Source: Paenibacillus sp. FJAT-26967 | GTDB lineage: Bacteria > Bacillota > Bacilli > Paenibacillales > NBRC-103111 | Length of the DNA stretch: 64,000 bases | Assembly: GCF_001541095.1 (NCBI RefSeq) | Contig: NZ_LMXH01000001.1 | Coordinates: forward strand, 1,536 to 65,535 | Direction of reading: 5' to 3' | Shown here: positions 7,257-15,831 of the stretch, one piece after another | How the letters are laid out: every line of letters starts with the position of its first letter | Numbering within the stretch: position 1 is the first letter of the stretch | Position numbers and translations under genes: made by a program | Notes under the pieces: model-generated | What the model saw: the letters and a program-made list of their open reading frames with translations, nothing else | Told to the model about the DNA's origin: nothing | Databases searched by the model: none

Positions 7257-8420
7257 ATGACTAATAGAGTGGTGCGGGATGTACAAGTTGCCCTGCCGAC
7301 CGGAATACTCGCTTCAGCCGATGTTTGGATAAAAAATGGTAAAATCGAAAGAATTGAGGGGGGGAATTCCTCTGCTCCGGTTCAAATTCAGAATGAAGGT
7401 TACGAGCTGATCGATGGCGGGGGCCGGCTGCTAATTCCCGGAATGATCGACGTACATATTCATGGTGCGAGCGGCTTTGATATGATGGATGGAACTCTGG
7501 AGAGCATCCAAGCCGTATCGCTTGCCTGTGCGGCTACTGGCTGTACCCGATTTCTGGCGACTTCTGTAACCTCCGATATGGACGATCTTCTGCGCATGAT
7601 CCGCAGTGTGAAAGGGGCTGCCGGACAGGAGAGAGGGGCCAGAATTGCCGGCATCCATCTGGAAGGGCCTTATTTGAACCCGAAACGCAAAGGCATGCAG
7701 AATGAAAAGCATTTACGTCATCCCGACCTTGAGGAAATGACCCTGATTCTTAACGAAGCCGGATCCCTTGTCAAAATGGTCACGATAGCTCCTGAGCTGC
7801 CAGGGGGAATGGAGCTTATCGCCCTGCTCAAAGAACGGAATATCGTGATCGCGCTCGCGCACTCGGATGCGACTTATGAGGAGGCCAAACTCGCTTTTGC
7901 AGCCGGGGCGAGTCATGTCACTCACTGTTTTAACGGCATGCGGCCGATTCATCATCGAGATCCCGGGCTGGTAGCCGCAGCTTTTGAAGAAGAGCAGGTG
8001 AGTCTCCAGGCGATTGTGGATGGCGTCCATCTTCATCCTGCGATCGTCCGGCTTATGCACAAGATCAAAGGACCGGAAGGTATGGTACTCATTACGGATG
8101 CTCTCCAGGCGATGGGGCTTGGGGACGGAACGTATGAATTCGGCGGGCATCAGGTTGCGGTCAAAGATGGCGTGGCCCGGCTGAAGGATGGGACGCTTGC
8201 TTCAAGCACGGTGACTATGAACGAAGCGCTGCGTCTGACTAATGAGCTCGGAATTTCACTGGTGGACGCGGTCCGGATGGCAGCGACAACTCCCGCCGAA
8301 ATTCTGGGGCTTCTTGAGGCGGGCAGGATCGAAGCCGGCTGTGAAGCGGATTTAGTGCTTCTTGATGAGCGGTTTCAAGTGGTCTGGACGATGATTGAAG
8401 GGGAGATGATCCACGGGTAA
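7257..8420 (+). CDS. nagA: N-acetylglucosamine-6-phosphate deacetylase
   Basis: NagA removes acetate from GlcNAc-6-phosphate in amino-sugar catabolism and cell-wall recycling. The 387-residue protein has the amidohydrolase features of the family: MIDVHIHGASGFD near residue 65, HLEGPYLNPKRKGMQ with the metal-binding Glu, ALAHSDAT, VTHCFNGMRPIHHR, and the catalytic Asp in LITDALQAMG. The length is normal. ATG at 7257 follows GGGGGAGAA; GTG at 7254 is also in frame. No nagB deaminase or GntR-type regulator is adjacent. Confidence 0.95.
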   Translation: MTNRVVRDVQVALPTGILASADVWIKNGKIERIEGGNSSAPVQIQNEGYELIDGGGRLLIPGMIDVHIHGASGFDMMDGTLESIQAVSLACAATGCTRFLATSVTSDMDDLLRMIRSVKGAAGQERGARIAGIHLEGPYLNPKRKGMQNEKHLRHPDLEEMTLILNEAGSLVKMVTIAPELPGGMELIALLKERNIVIALAHSDATYEEAKLAFAAGASHVTHCFNGMRPIHHRDPGLVAAAFEEEQVSLQAIVDGVHLHPAIVRLMHKIKGPEGMVLITDALQAMGLGDGTYEFGGHQVAVKDGVARLKDGTLASSTVTMNEALRLTNELGISLVDAVRMAATTPAEILGLLEAGRIEAGCEADLVLLDERFQVVWTMIEGEMIHG

Positions 8421-8556
8421 GGTCAGAAGGATGGGGCCTGCCGAATGGCTGGAAGAAGAGATACTGTTTCCGTAAACGGAAGGCCTGCATGATGGCTGGT
8501 TGGGACAGAGGTGCCTGCCGGCTGCAATATAGAACATGTTTACGGGAGGGATGCTC

Positions 8557-9399
8557 ATGCAGAGAGAAATTACGGCCGAGACGCTGCTGCGTCAAGGCCA
8601 GGGCGTCTGCAACGAGGACGCCCTTATCACGCTGCCGGAGCGCAGCATGTACGGCGTCGCGGACGGCGTCTCCGGCTTGACGCCGTACCGGGACGCGAGC
8701 GGCCGTACAGCCGGCTGCATCGCGTCAGGGCTCGTGGCGGCATGCTTCGCCGATGCCGACGTGGATGACCTCGAGCGCATCACGCTCGAGGCGAATATGC
8801 GGCTGCGCGGGGTAATGGAGCGCCACGGAGTGGGCTCTGGAGATACCGGCAGCCTGTGGGGCGCCGTCCACGCCGTAGTGCGCGTGGACGAGGACCGCGT
8901 CGCCTGGGTACAGACAGGCGACTGCATGCTCTACGCCGTCTACACGGACGGCGGAGTCCGCACGCTGACACGGGACTCTGTAGAGTCCCATGATGAGCGT
9001 GCGCTCGCGCTCTGGCGCCGGGATTACCCCGGCGACTGGGAGCGCGGACACCGGCCGCCGGAGGTGAACGACGCGCTGCGGGCTAACCGCAGGCGCGCCA
9101 ACCGCTCCGGCGGCTACAGCGTCGTTAACGGAGACGCCGGGCTGGTGCGGCACCTGGAGAGCGGGACGGTTGCCCGCTCCGGCCTCGCGCACTTGCTGCT
9201 CGTTACCGACGGTATTTATCCGTGGCGGGAGGAACATAGAGCGGACCCGGCTGAGTGGGTCCGGGGGATTGCCGCCGCGGGACTCGCCTCCGCCGTAGAG
9301 GAGCTGGAGGCATTCGAGCGGCAGGATGCGGCCTGCCGCCAAGTTGCAAGGTTCAAGCAGTCGGACGATAAAGCAGGAGTTTTGTTAACCTTACGCTAG
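8557..9399 (+). CDS. PP2C-family serine/threonine phosphatase
   Basis: A 280-residue PPM/PP2C-fold protein. Metal-site motifs are visible: NEDALI and VADGVSGL at the N-terminus, TGDCMLY in the middle, LLVTDGIYPW, and the last Asp in SDDKAGVLLTLR. It is soluble, with no kinase neighbour and no sensor domain, so its target is unknown. GGGAGGG six bases before 8557 chooses this ATG over those at 8536 and 8551. Bases 8560-9340 are clearly more GC-rich than both neighbours, with many CGG, GCG and CGC codons, which suggests different codon pressure or acquisition. Confidence 0.8.
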   Translation: MQREITAETLLRQGQGVCNEDALITLPERSMYGVADGVSGLTPYRDASGRTAGCIASGLVAACFADADVDDLERITLEANMRLRGVMERHGVGSGDTGSLWGAVHAVVRVDEDRVAWVQTGDCMLYAVYTDGGVRTLTRDSVESHDERALALWRRDYPGDWERGHRPPEVNDALRANRRRANRSGGYSVVNGDAGLVRHLESGTVARSGLAHLLLVTDGIYPWREEHRADPAEWVRGIAAAGLASAVEELEAFERQDAACRQVARFKQSDDKAGVLLTLR

Positions 9400-9472
9400 A
9401 ATAACACTTGTGCGAAGCCCTCAGGTTTGTAATTTATGTATGCTGCTGTGTTTAGTGGGAGAAAGCTTCATA

Positions 9473-9504
9473 TTCCAAAGTTCCAAAGTTCCAAAGCTCC
9501 AAAG
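9473..9504. repeat. Tandem octamer repeat TTCCAAAG x4
   Basis: Three exact TTCCAAAG copies and one CTCCAAAG copy lie end to end in the gap between the phosphatase and the HRDC gene, just upstream of the promoter at 9534. Confidence 0.85.
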
Positions 9505-9533
9505 CTCGCGTAACAAATAACCTGCCTAGCTAC

Positions 9534-9562
9534 TTGTAACTATATATGAATAATGGTATAAT
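9534..9562 (+). promoter_or_regulatory. Sigma-A promoter with extended -10 for the HRDC gene
   Basis: TTGTAA (9534-9539), 17-base spacer, and TATAAT (9557-9562) preceded by TGG, an extended -10. The predicted start near 9569 lies about 15 bases before a terminator hairpin. Confidence 0.7.
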
Positions 9563-9584
9563 TTGGTTAAGCTCAGTACAGAGG

Positions 9585-9632
9585 AAGCACCTCTCCGCAT
9601 GCTAGTTCAGCATGGAGGAGAGGTGCTTTTTG
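9585..9632 (+). terminator. Leader terminator or attenuator before the HRDC gene
   Basis: A perfect 12-bp stem (9585-9596 with 9617-9628), reinforced by an inner CATGCT/AGCATG stem, followed by TTTTT. It lies between the promoter at 9534-9562 and the gene start at 9669, so full-length mRNA needs readthrough. Confidence 0.75.
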
Positions 9633-9668
9633 CGTATCCGGGCTTATTATGTACAGGAGGTCGAGTGT

Positions 9669-10682
9669 ATGAATGTGATTTATTTAACGACGTTAGAGAA
9701 GCCCCTTGGAGAAGGTCGTATGAGGCAGGCCCAGTTTTTTGCAGGAGAGAAGGTCGGCATTTGGCAGGCCTTGTGGAATGAGACCCAGGCGGATGGGAAT
9801 CAGGTACAAGATATCTGGTATGAGGGAGAAGTATGGAGCGAACTGCTTGAAGCCATCAGGCTGGGACTCCAGAACAAGCTGGCGGAAGGCTACAAGCCCC
9901 TCTTGAAAGGGATTGGAGAAGAGGCAGCCGTATTATCGGCTAAGGCGGAATCGACCCAACTGCTGCATTTTTACGGAGAATGTAATGCGGATGAAGGGAT
10001 TTATGAGGAGCTGCGGAGCTGGAGGCGGGAACAGTCGTTCAAAGAAGGCCGTTCCCCGTTTATTCTCGCTTCCAACCGTATGCTGCAGATGATTGCCGCT
10101 TTTTGCCCGAAATCTATCGAGGAGCTTCTTCATATTCCCGGTTTCGGTCAGAACCGCGCCACCAAATACGGCGGTGATGTTCTTCGTATCACCAAAGATA
10201 TGCAGCGCAGCACCGATTTTCCTCTCGATTGGGTAGCGGAGCGGACAGACCGGCTGGCATTTGATGTCTGGCTGAACCGTCAGAAAGAACGCCGTGTCCA
10301 GAAGGAAGCGGCTCGTCAGAGCGGCAAGCGCAAGCTGCTTGAAGCGATGGCGGAGGGCAGCGGGCTGGGGAAGCTTCGTGCAGAGCTTGCATTCACTTCC
10401 CGTGAGCTGGTGGACTTGCTGGAAGAACTCGAAAAAGAGGGCTACGATGTGCTCGCTTCTGTAGAGAAAGAGCTCATGAATATTCCTGCTGATCAGCTGG
10501 CTGAAGCGGAGAAATTGTTTGCCGAGCTGGGAGACCGATATTTGAAACCGGTCCTGCAAGGACTCTATGGTGAGAACCTGCCGGATGCACCGACTGCGGA
10601 TCAGGTTTATGAATGGCTGCGTCTGCTGCGTTTTAAAGTCCGGAAGGAGCAGGCTAACGTTCGGCAGGAACAAGCCGGGTGA
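9669..10682 (+). CDS. HRDC domain-containing protein
   Basis: A 337-residue cytoplasmic protein. An HRDC domain, the nucleic-acid-binding fold found at the end of RecQ helicases and RNase D, is clear at roughly residues 120-190: ELRSWRREQSFKEGRSPF, then a helix, then ELLHIPGFGQNRATKYGG. Helical segments follow. No helicase or nuclease motifs are present, so it is a binding protein with unknown partners. AGGAGG eight bases before 9669 fixes the start; an ATG at 9612 would start inside the leader hairpin. Confidence 0.82.
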   Translation: MNVIYLTTLEKPLGEGRMRQAQFFAGEKVGIWQALWNETQADGNQVQDIWYEGEVWSELLEAIRLGLQNKLAEGYKPLLKGIGEEAAVLSAKAESTQLLHFYGECNADEGIYEELRSWRREQSFKEGRSPFILASNRMLQMIAAFCPKSIEELLHIPGFGQNRATKYGGDVLRITKDMQRSTDFPLDWVAERTDRLAFDVWLNRQKERRVQKEAARQSGKRKLLEAMAEGSGLGKLRAELAFTSRELVDLLEELEKEGYDVLASVEKELMNIPADQLAEAEKLFAELGDRYLKPVLQGLYGENLPDAPTADQVYEWLRLLRFKVRKEQANVRQEQAG

Positions 10683-11003
10683 AGCCGGGTGACGATTAAC
10701 GCCTGATGCAATGCGTACTTACCTCATAGGGTTTACCACTCCTCGCAATCATCTGCCTTATTCCCATCTCGCTCTAAGAACTCCCTTAATCTGAATGTTA
10801 TCATTCGCTAGTTCTCTCACAACGATAATCTCTGCCTGCGCGGTCTATGTTATCTAGGTCACTGCCGTCATTCTGCATATTTTGTTTCCGGATACTCTCT
10901 CTGCCCGGGAGTAAGAAAGAGCAAAGAAACGATTGGTATGAATTGTAAATAAGGAGACCGTTTGCTAAACTGAAGCTATAGATTTTCTAAGAGAGGGCTG
11001 TTT
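10683..11003. other. Intergenic region before the penicillin-binding protein
   Basis: No gene or clear terminator is seen. A weak promoter-like pair (TTGTAA, 17 bases, TAAACT) lies at about 10944-10973. The last bases carry the ribosome site GAGAGGG for the 11004 gene. Confidence 0.4.
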
Positions 11004-13019
11004 ATGAGACAGACATTTTCAGGGGACGACCCGCAGAAGAAGGAGACCGACAGAAGACTGCATTTTACCCTTCGTATTAACTTTTTTTTCTTTGCCACCT
11101 TTCTTTTGTTTTGTGTCCTGATTGCCCGTTTATCGTATCTTCAATTTGTTGAAAGCGCTGCTTATCAGAAAGATAAAATGGATGTTATGCATGATTCAAC
11201 CGTGCTTCCGCCCATCCGGGGGAATATTCTCAGCCGGGACGGCGTTGTGCTTGCGAATTCCCAGTCGATCCAGTCGCTCTATTTTCGCGTGGAAGGCGGA
11301 GTTAAGAAGGATATTCTGATTAAACAAAGCATCGAGAAGGCCCGCAGGCTTGAAAGTGTCTTTGCTGAGTACGGTAATCCTGACCTGCCCAAGATGACGG
11401 CTGAGGCAATTGTGAAGGCAATGGATCTGGAGTATGACATCACCATGTCCAAGGAGCTCAATCCCAAGCTGCCGTATTCAGAGCCCAGGCGGATTAAAGC
11501 AAATCTCAGCAAAGAAGAGATAGCCTTTCTGCTCTCCAACCGGGATGAATTTCCGGGACTTGAAGTTGTGGAGGAAAGTATCCGGCAATATGATCCCCGC
11601 ACCATTGCCGCTCAGCTTGTCGGATATATGAGGAAATATGATACGGCCCACAGCTTGAATTTCTATAAAAAACGGGAGGATCAGAAGTATCTGCTTCGCG
11701 AAATGGTCGGTTATGACGGTCTTGAAATGATGTATCAGGATGAGCTGAGAGGTCTGCCCGGGCGCAAAGTGTATCCGGTTAACGCTCAGGGCAAAATCGT
11801 AGGTAACCCTACGATCGAGAAACCGGAGAAGGGCAAAAACCTGCGTCTGACGATCGATTCCAAGATCCAGCTGGATGCGGAGCAAGCTATTGTGGATCAG
11901 CTCAAATGGCTTCACAATCCTCCGTCCGGCTATGGTAAATTTGCCGCTCCATATGCCCGTTCCGGCTATGCGGTAGCGATGGAAGTCGATACGGGCAAGG
12001 TGGTAGCGATGGCTTCGATGCCGGATTACGACACGAATATCTGGTCCGATGGAGTATATTCGCCAGAGGAGCAGGCAACAACGGAGAACTTCGTCAATAA
12101 TGGGGCCATTCGCAATGCTCCGGCCAATTTTCCGAAAGAACAGCAGAAGAAGCATCCGTCCTCACTGGTTTATCTCGGCTCCACTATTAAACCGCTGACC
12201 GTCTTGGTCGGTTTGAAGGAAAAATTATTGTCGACGGGCAGCACTTATTACGATGGCGGTTCCTTCTCATTCGGTAAGGATAACAGCACGATCAGCAATT
12301 CAGATGGGGCAAGTTACGGCTCCCTATCGCCGACAAGAGCGATTCAAGTATCTTCGAATACGTTTATGTCAGCCAAGATCGGCATTCCTTTCTATAACAA
12401 ATACCAGAAGAAATCCGGAGAAGCCTGGGAGAAACATCTGGCAGAATTCGGGCTTGGCGTGGTTACGGGAAGCGGTTTGCCGTGGGAATACGATGGAATG
12501 TCCGAAATTGATGCGGCTGCCAAAACAAGCAGTTATCAGTCTGCCATGGTCTATGCCTCCTGGGGGCAGAACGGTAAATACACCACCCTCCAGCTTACGC
12601 AGTACGTAGCTACTCTGGCAAGCCGCGGCAAACGCATGAAGCCGCAGTTCATCGAGCAGATGCTGAATGATAAGGGCGAAGTGGTTCAAGATTACAAGCC
12701 TGAAGTTCTTAATGAGGTAGATCTGCCGGATTCGTATTGGAGCACGGTCATTAACGGAATGAAGAGCGGGGCGGAGGGCATTGACAAGCTGCCTTATGCC
12801 GTCGCACGCAAGACAGGGACATCCACGCAGCAAGTTTCGGGCGGTCATATCGACAACGCCGTCTTTATTGCTTTTGCCCCGGAGAAAGATCCCAAGCTTG
12901 CTGTCGCAGTCATTGTTCCGGAGGGAGGATTCGGTAAGTATGGGGCTGCTCCGATCGCAGCCAAAATCTTCGAATCCTACGACCAGCATATCGGCGGTCT
13001 CAGCGGACCTAGGAAATAG
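11004..13019 (+). CDS. Class B penicillin-binding protein (PBP2-like transpeptidase)
   Basis: A 671-residue membrane-anchored peptidoglycan transpeptidase. A cytoplasmic tail of ~23 residues precedes one transmembrane helix (INFFFFATFLLFCVLIARL). A PBP dimerisation domain starts at PPIRGNILSRDG, followed by the transpeptidase domain. The active-site motifs are S-T-I-K near residue 392, S-S-N near 450 and K-T-G-T near 603, all intact. No PASTA domains occur, which argues against SpoVD and PBP2x types. No RodA/FtsW partner is adjacent. Cell elongation, division and sporulation roles cannot be separated from sequence alone. Confidence 0.9.
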   Translation: MRQTFSGDDPQKKETDRRLHFTLRINFFFFATFLLFCVLIARLSYLQFVESAAYQKDKMDVMHDSTVLPPIRGNILSRDGVVLANSQSIQSLYFRVEGGVKKDILIKQSIEKARRLESVFAEYGNPDLPKMTAEAIVKAMDLEYDITMSKELNPKLPYSEPRRIKANLSKEEIAFLLSNRDEFPGLEVVEESIRQYDPRTIAAQLVGYMRKYDTAHSLNFYKKREDQKYLLREMVGYDGLEMMYQDELRGLPGRKVYPVNAQGKIVGNPTIEKPEKGKNLRLTIDSKIQLDAEQAIVDQLKWLHNPPSGYGKFAAPYARSGYAVAMEVDTGKVVAMASMPDYDTNIWSDGVYSPEEQATTENFVNNGAIRNAPANFPKEQQKKHPSSLVYLGSTIKPLTVLVGLKEKLLSTGSTYYDGGSFSFGKDNSTISNSDGASYGSLSPTRAIQVSSNTFMSAKIGIPFYNKYQKKSGEAWEKHLAEFGLGVVTGSGLPWEYDGMSEIDAAAKTSSYQSAMVYASWGQNGKYTTLQLTQYVATLASRGKRMKPQFIEQMLNDKGEVVQDYKPEVLNEVDLPDSYWSTVINGMKSGAEGIDKLPYAVARKTGTSTQQVSGGHIDNAVFIAFAPEKDPKLAVAVIVPEGGFGKYGAAPIAAKIFESYDQHIGGLSGPRK

Positions 13020-13187
13020 GCCCCTTCATGGATGAATTCGTACCGGCTGCAGAAGATGGCTGGCATTAAACTAGGCCGTGACCCCGGCAAAATTGCGCAG
13101 TGAGAGTTCTTATGCTGCTCACTCGCTGGCTTAGTCGAACCGGTACCTTCTGCTGCTTAAGAGTTGGGGTACGCCCTGCATAAATCC

Positions 13188-13240
13188 AAACAGCCGCGCT
13201 GTTAGTGCTCCCGTCGGGAACATTAACAGCGCGGCTGTTT
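13188..13240. terminator. Bidirectional terminator between PBP and corA
   Basis: A perfect 17-bp inverted repeat (13188-13204 with 13224-13240), AAA at one end and TTT at the other, between two convergent genes. Confidence 0.8.
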
Positions 13241-13267
13241 AGGTGTATATCGGTATCTGGTCCATGT

Positions 13268-14206
13268 TCAGATCCAGCCTTTTTTACGGAATAGAATAAA
13301 CATACATAAGCCGAGAATGCCCATTAAGCCAAAAATATAAATGTCTGCGTGCGGAATCTCCAGGATGCCGAGAACATTCGTAAAATTCATCCCGAACAGG
13401 CCGGTAACGAAGGTGAGCGGCATAAAGATGGTGGTCAATGCGGTAAAGATTCTCATAATTTCGTTGGCCCGGTTGGCCACACTCGCTTGATAGGCTTCAC
13501 GTAAGTTGCCCATCAGATCGCGCAGGGTATCGAAGGTATCGACGATTTTAACCGCATTATCATGAATATCATCAAAATACTTCTGCAGCTGGTTATCGAT
13601 CAGCCGAAGCTCCTTGCGGTTCAAGGTGGCGACGACATCACGCTGGGGGACCAGCATTTTCTTGAGCCACAGAATTTCCCCGCGGAGTCCGATAATCTCA
13701 TTCAGATGAGATTTCTTCGTATTCATCAGAATATCTTCTTCGAGCTTCTCGATTTTATCTTCGATCCGGTCGCCTACGCTGACATAATTATCAATCACCA
13801 GGTCGACCAGATGGTATAGAAAACGGTCCGGACTGTTCACTTCTTCATTCCACAGCTGAGGTTTGATAGCGCGAAGCTCCTGAATTTTCTGTCTGGTTAC
13901 GGTAATAATGTAATGTTTGCCTAAAAATATATTGAGGGCGCGCAAGAAAATTTCTTCGTCATCGAACCGGATACTGTTCAAAACGATAAAATAGTGCGTA
14001 TCGTAAATTTCAAGCGTAGGCCGCTGTTCTTCTTCACTTAAACAATCTTCGACAGCCAGATCATGCAGGTGGAAAAGGGGCTGGAGCAGCACCAGGTCAT
14101 CCACGTCCGCATCGATCCAATAAAAGCCGGACTCGGGTGGTGTCAGCGTGTCATGAATATCTTCCACCATTGTAAAATCGCCTTTCTGTACCAGGCGTGT
14201 TTTCAT
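13268..14206 (-). CDS. corA: CorA-family magnesium/divalent cation transporter
   Basis: A 312-residue CorA channel subunit. A large cytoplasmic domain leads into a long stalk helix, then two transmembrane helices at the C-terminus. The signature GMN sits in VTGLFGMNFTN at the end of the first helix, and the C-terminus is positively charged (FRKKGWI). The family works as a pentamer for Mg2+ uptake. AGAGG eight bases upstream supports ATG at 14206; GTG at 14215 is in frame. Single gene, divergent from the metA riboswitch. No M-box riboswitch was found upstream. Confidence 0.9.
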   Translation of the reverse strand: MKTRLVQKGDFTMVEDIHDTLTPPESGFYWIDADVDDLVLLQPLFHLHDLAVEDCLSEEEQRPTLEIYDTHYFIVLNSIRFDDEEIFLRALNIFLGKHYIITVTRQKIQELRAIKPQLWNEEVNSPDRFLYHLVDLVIDNYVSVGDRIEDKIEKLEEDILMNTKKSHLNEIIGLRGEILWLKKMLVPQRDVVATLNRKELRLIDNQLQKYFDDIHDNAVKIVDTFDTLRDLMGNLREAYQASVANRANEIMRIFTALTTIFMPLTFVTGLFGMNFTNVLGILEIPHADIYIFGLMGILGLCMFILFRKKGWI

Positions 14207-14588
14207 CCGTTTCACCTCTTGGAGCGAAACAGCTCAGAGCACACCTATCCACAGGAGTCCTAGGGAAACCTACGGATGCTGGAGTGCCGGCTGCGCTTCG
14301 CTGTATTTGATTTTGTAAGGCTTTGACTCATTCCGTTGCCACTTCCGAAGCTGCACCTTCTCGGTCGGTCCCCGTCCATCCGTATGTTTCCCCCCTTTAT
14401 TATTCCGTGTCGAACACTTGTCTAGTATATACCTACAATTTCCGCGATTCAAGCAGGAAGCCCCGGGAATTTATCGCTTTAAAAGTGTTCATTTTATCGT
14501 ATGCCCCATGCCTTTTATGGTGAAAGGCGCAAAGCTGTATTCCCCTTTATTTTTACAGGGCTTGTTAGATTATGGAGAAAATTTATTC
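14207..14588. other. Divergent gap between corA and the metA leader
   Basis: About 380 bases without a supported gene. It presumably holds the corA promoter on the minus strand, but no clear hexamer pair was identified. Short reading frames here lack ribosome sites. Confidence 0.4.
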
Positions 14589-14608
14589 GTAAAAGTCTTG
14601 ACTTTTAC
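14589..14608. repeat. Perfect dyad overlapping the metA -35 region
   Basis: GTAAAAGT, four bases, ACTTTTAC. The spacer and right arm contain the TTGACT -35 hexamer, so a protein bound here would cover the promoter. Confidence 0.6.
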
Positions 14609-14625
14609 CGGGCAGCCTTTAAGAT
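14598..14625 (+). promoter_or_regulatory. Probable sigma-A promoter for the met operon
   Basis: TTGACT (14598-14603), 16-base spacer, TAAGAT (14620-14625), about 25 bases before the SAM-I aptamer. Confidence 0.45.
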
Positions 14626-14641
14626 AGAAGATAACCGAATA

Positions 14642-14840
14642 AACTTTCTTATCAAGAGTAGGTGGAGGGACTGGCCCGATGATACCCGGCAACCGACATT
14701 GTATCCCCGAGGAGCAATGCACGGTGCTAATTCTTGCGGGAGCTGCTTGTGCAGCTTCTGGGAGATGAGAGAGAGCATGTTTGCATAAGGATGAACAGGC
14801 CTTTCTCAACTTTTTTGAGAAGGCCTTTTTATTTTCTTTT
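14642..14840 (+). promoter_or_regulatory. SAM-I riboswitch (S-box) with terminator
   Basis: The conserved S-box core is present: CTTATCAAGAG at 14648, GGTGGAGGGACTGGCCCGAT, then ACCCGGCAACC, with the P1 closing strand GCATAAGG near 14783. A terminator follows (14797-14809 pairs with 14815-14826, then a T run). The known mechanism is that S-adenosylmethionine binding favours the terminator and turns off methionine genes. It sits just before metA. Confidence 0.95.
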
Positions 14841-14857
14841 CCAAGGAGGAACGACAG

Positions 14858-15802
14858 ATGCCTATTAAAATTCCCGATAATCTTCCAGCAAAAGAAGTGT
14901 TGACCTATGAGAATATTTTTGCCATGGATGAGACCGTCGCTTACCACCAGGACATCCGCCCGCTGCGGATTGTCATTCTCAATCTCATGCCGACTAAGGA
15001 AACTACGGAGACGCAGCTGCTTCGTCTGCTCTCCAATACGGCACTGCAAGTCGAATTCGTTCTGCTCCATCCCAAGACCCACACTTCCAAAAACACTTCT
15101 CCGGAACATCTGGAGATGTTCTATAAAACGTTCGAAGATATTCGAGACGAGAAATTCGACGGGATGATCATTACGGGGGCACCCGTTGAACAGATGGAAT
15201 TCGAAGATGTCCACTATTGGGAGGAACTCCAGGAAATTATGGATTGGTCCTCCGATAATGTGACTTCGACGCTTCATATCTGCTGGGCTTCCCAGGCCGG
15301 TCTTTACCACCATTTCGATATTCCTAAATATTCGGTGGACAAAAAGCTGTTCGGCGTCTTCCCTCATACGATCAGCGAGGAGAACGTGGAGCTGCTCAGA
15401 GGGTTCGACGAAGTCTTCTTCGTCCCGCAGTCCCGGCATACCGAAGTACGCCGCGAGGATATTGAAAAAGACGACCGGCTGGTTATTTTGTCCGAGTCGG
15501 ATGAGGCGGGAATTTACATTGTATCTACGAAAGACGGCAAGCAGATTTTCGTGACGGGGCACTCCGAATATGATCCGCTGACTTTGAAATGGGAATATGA
15601 GCGGGATGTAAACAAAGGGCTGGACGTTGAAATTCCTAAAAATTATTACCCGGGCAACGATCCCGGCAAAAAGCCGCTTATCACTTGGCGGGCCCATGCC
15701 AACCTGTTATTTTCCAACTGGCTGAACTATTATGTCTACCAAGAAACGCCATATGATCTGAATGCGGGAAGAGAGCTCAGCGCACTTAGTGCCTGTCTAT
15801 AG
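14858..15802 (+). CDS. metA: Homoserine O-acetyltransferase (MetA/MetAA)
   Basis: First committed step of methionine synthesis: acylation of homoserine. The 314-residue protein has the acyl-enzyme cysteine C142 in [10 protein letters not shown] and the catalytic His and Glu in GHSEYD. Residue 111, in GAPVEQ, is Glu. Studies of the Bacillus cereus enzyme showed that Glu111 gives acetyl-CoA specificity while Gly gives succinyl-CoA, so this is probably an acetyltransferase despite the common succinyltransferase label. AAGGAGG precedes the ATG. It heads the metA-metI-metC block under the SAM-I riboswitch. Confidence 0.95.
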   Translation: MPIKIPDNLPAKEVLTYENIFAMDETVAYHQDIRPLRIVILNLMPTKETTETQLLRLLSNTALQVEFVLLHPKTHTSKNTSPEHLEMFYKTFEDIRDEKFDGMIITGAPVEQMEFEDVHYWEELQEIMDWSSDNVTSTLHICWASQAGLYHHFDIPKYSVDKKLFGVFPHTISEENVELLRGFDEVFFVPQSRHTEVRREDIEKDDRLVILSESDEAGIYIVSTKDGKQIFVTGHSEYDPLTLKWEYERDVNKGLDVEIPKNYYPGNDPGKKPLITWRAHANLLFSNWLNYYVYQETPYDLNAGRELSALSACL

Positions 15803-15831
15803 ATACCTTATATATTGGAGGAGAGAAGCCT

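Noticed and set aside
14570-15697. A 375-codon minus-strand frame opposite metA and the SAM-I riboswitch
   Set aside because: It runs through a well-defined riboswitch and a conserved gene, with no motif of its own.
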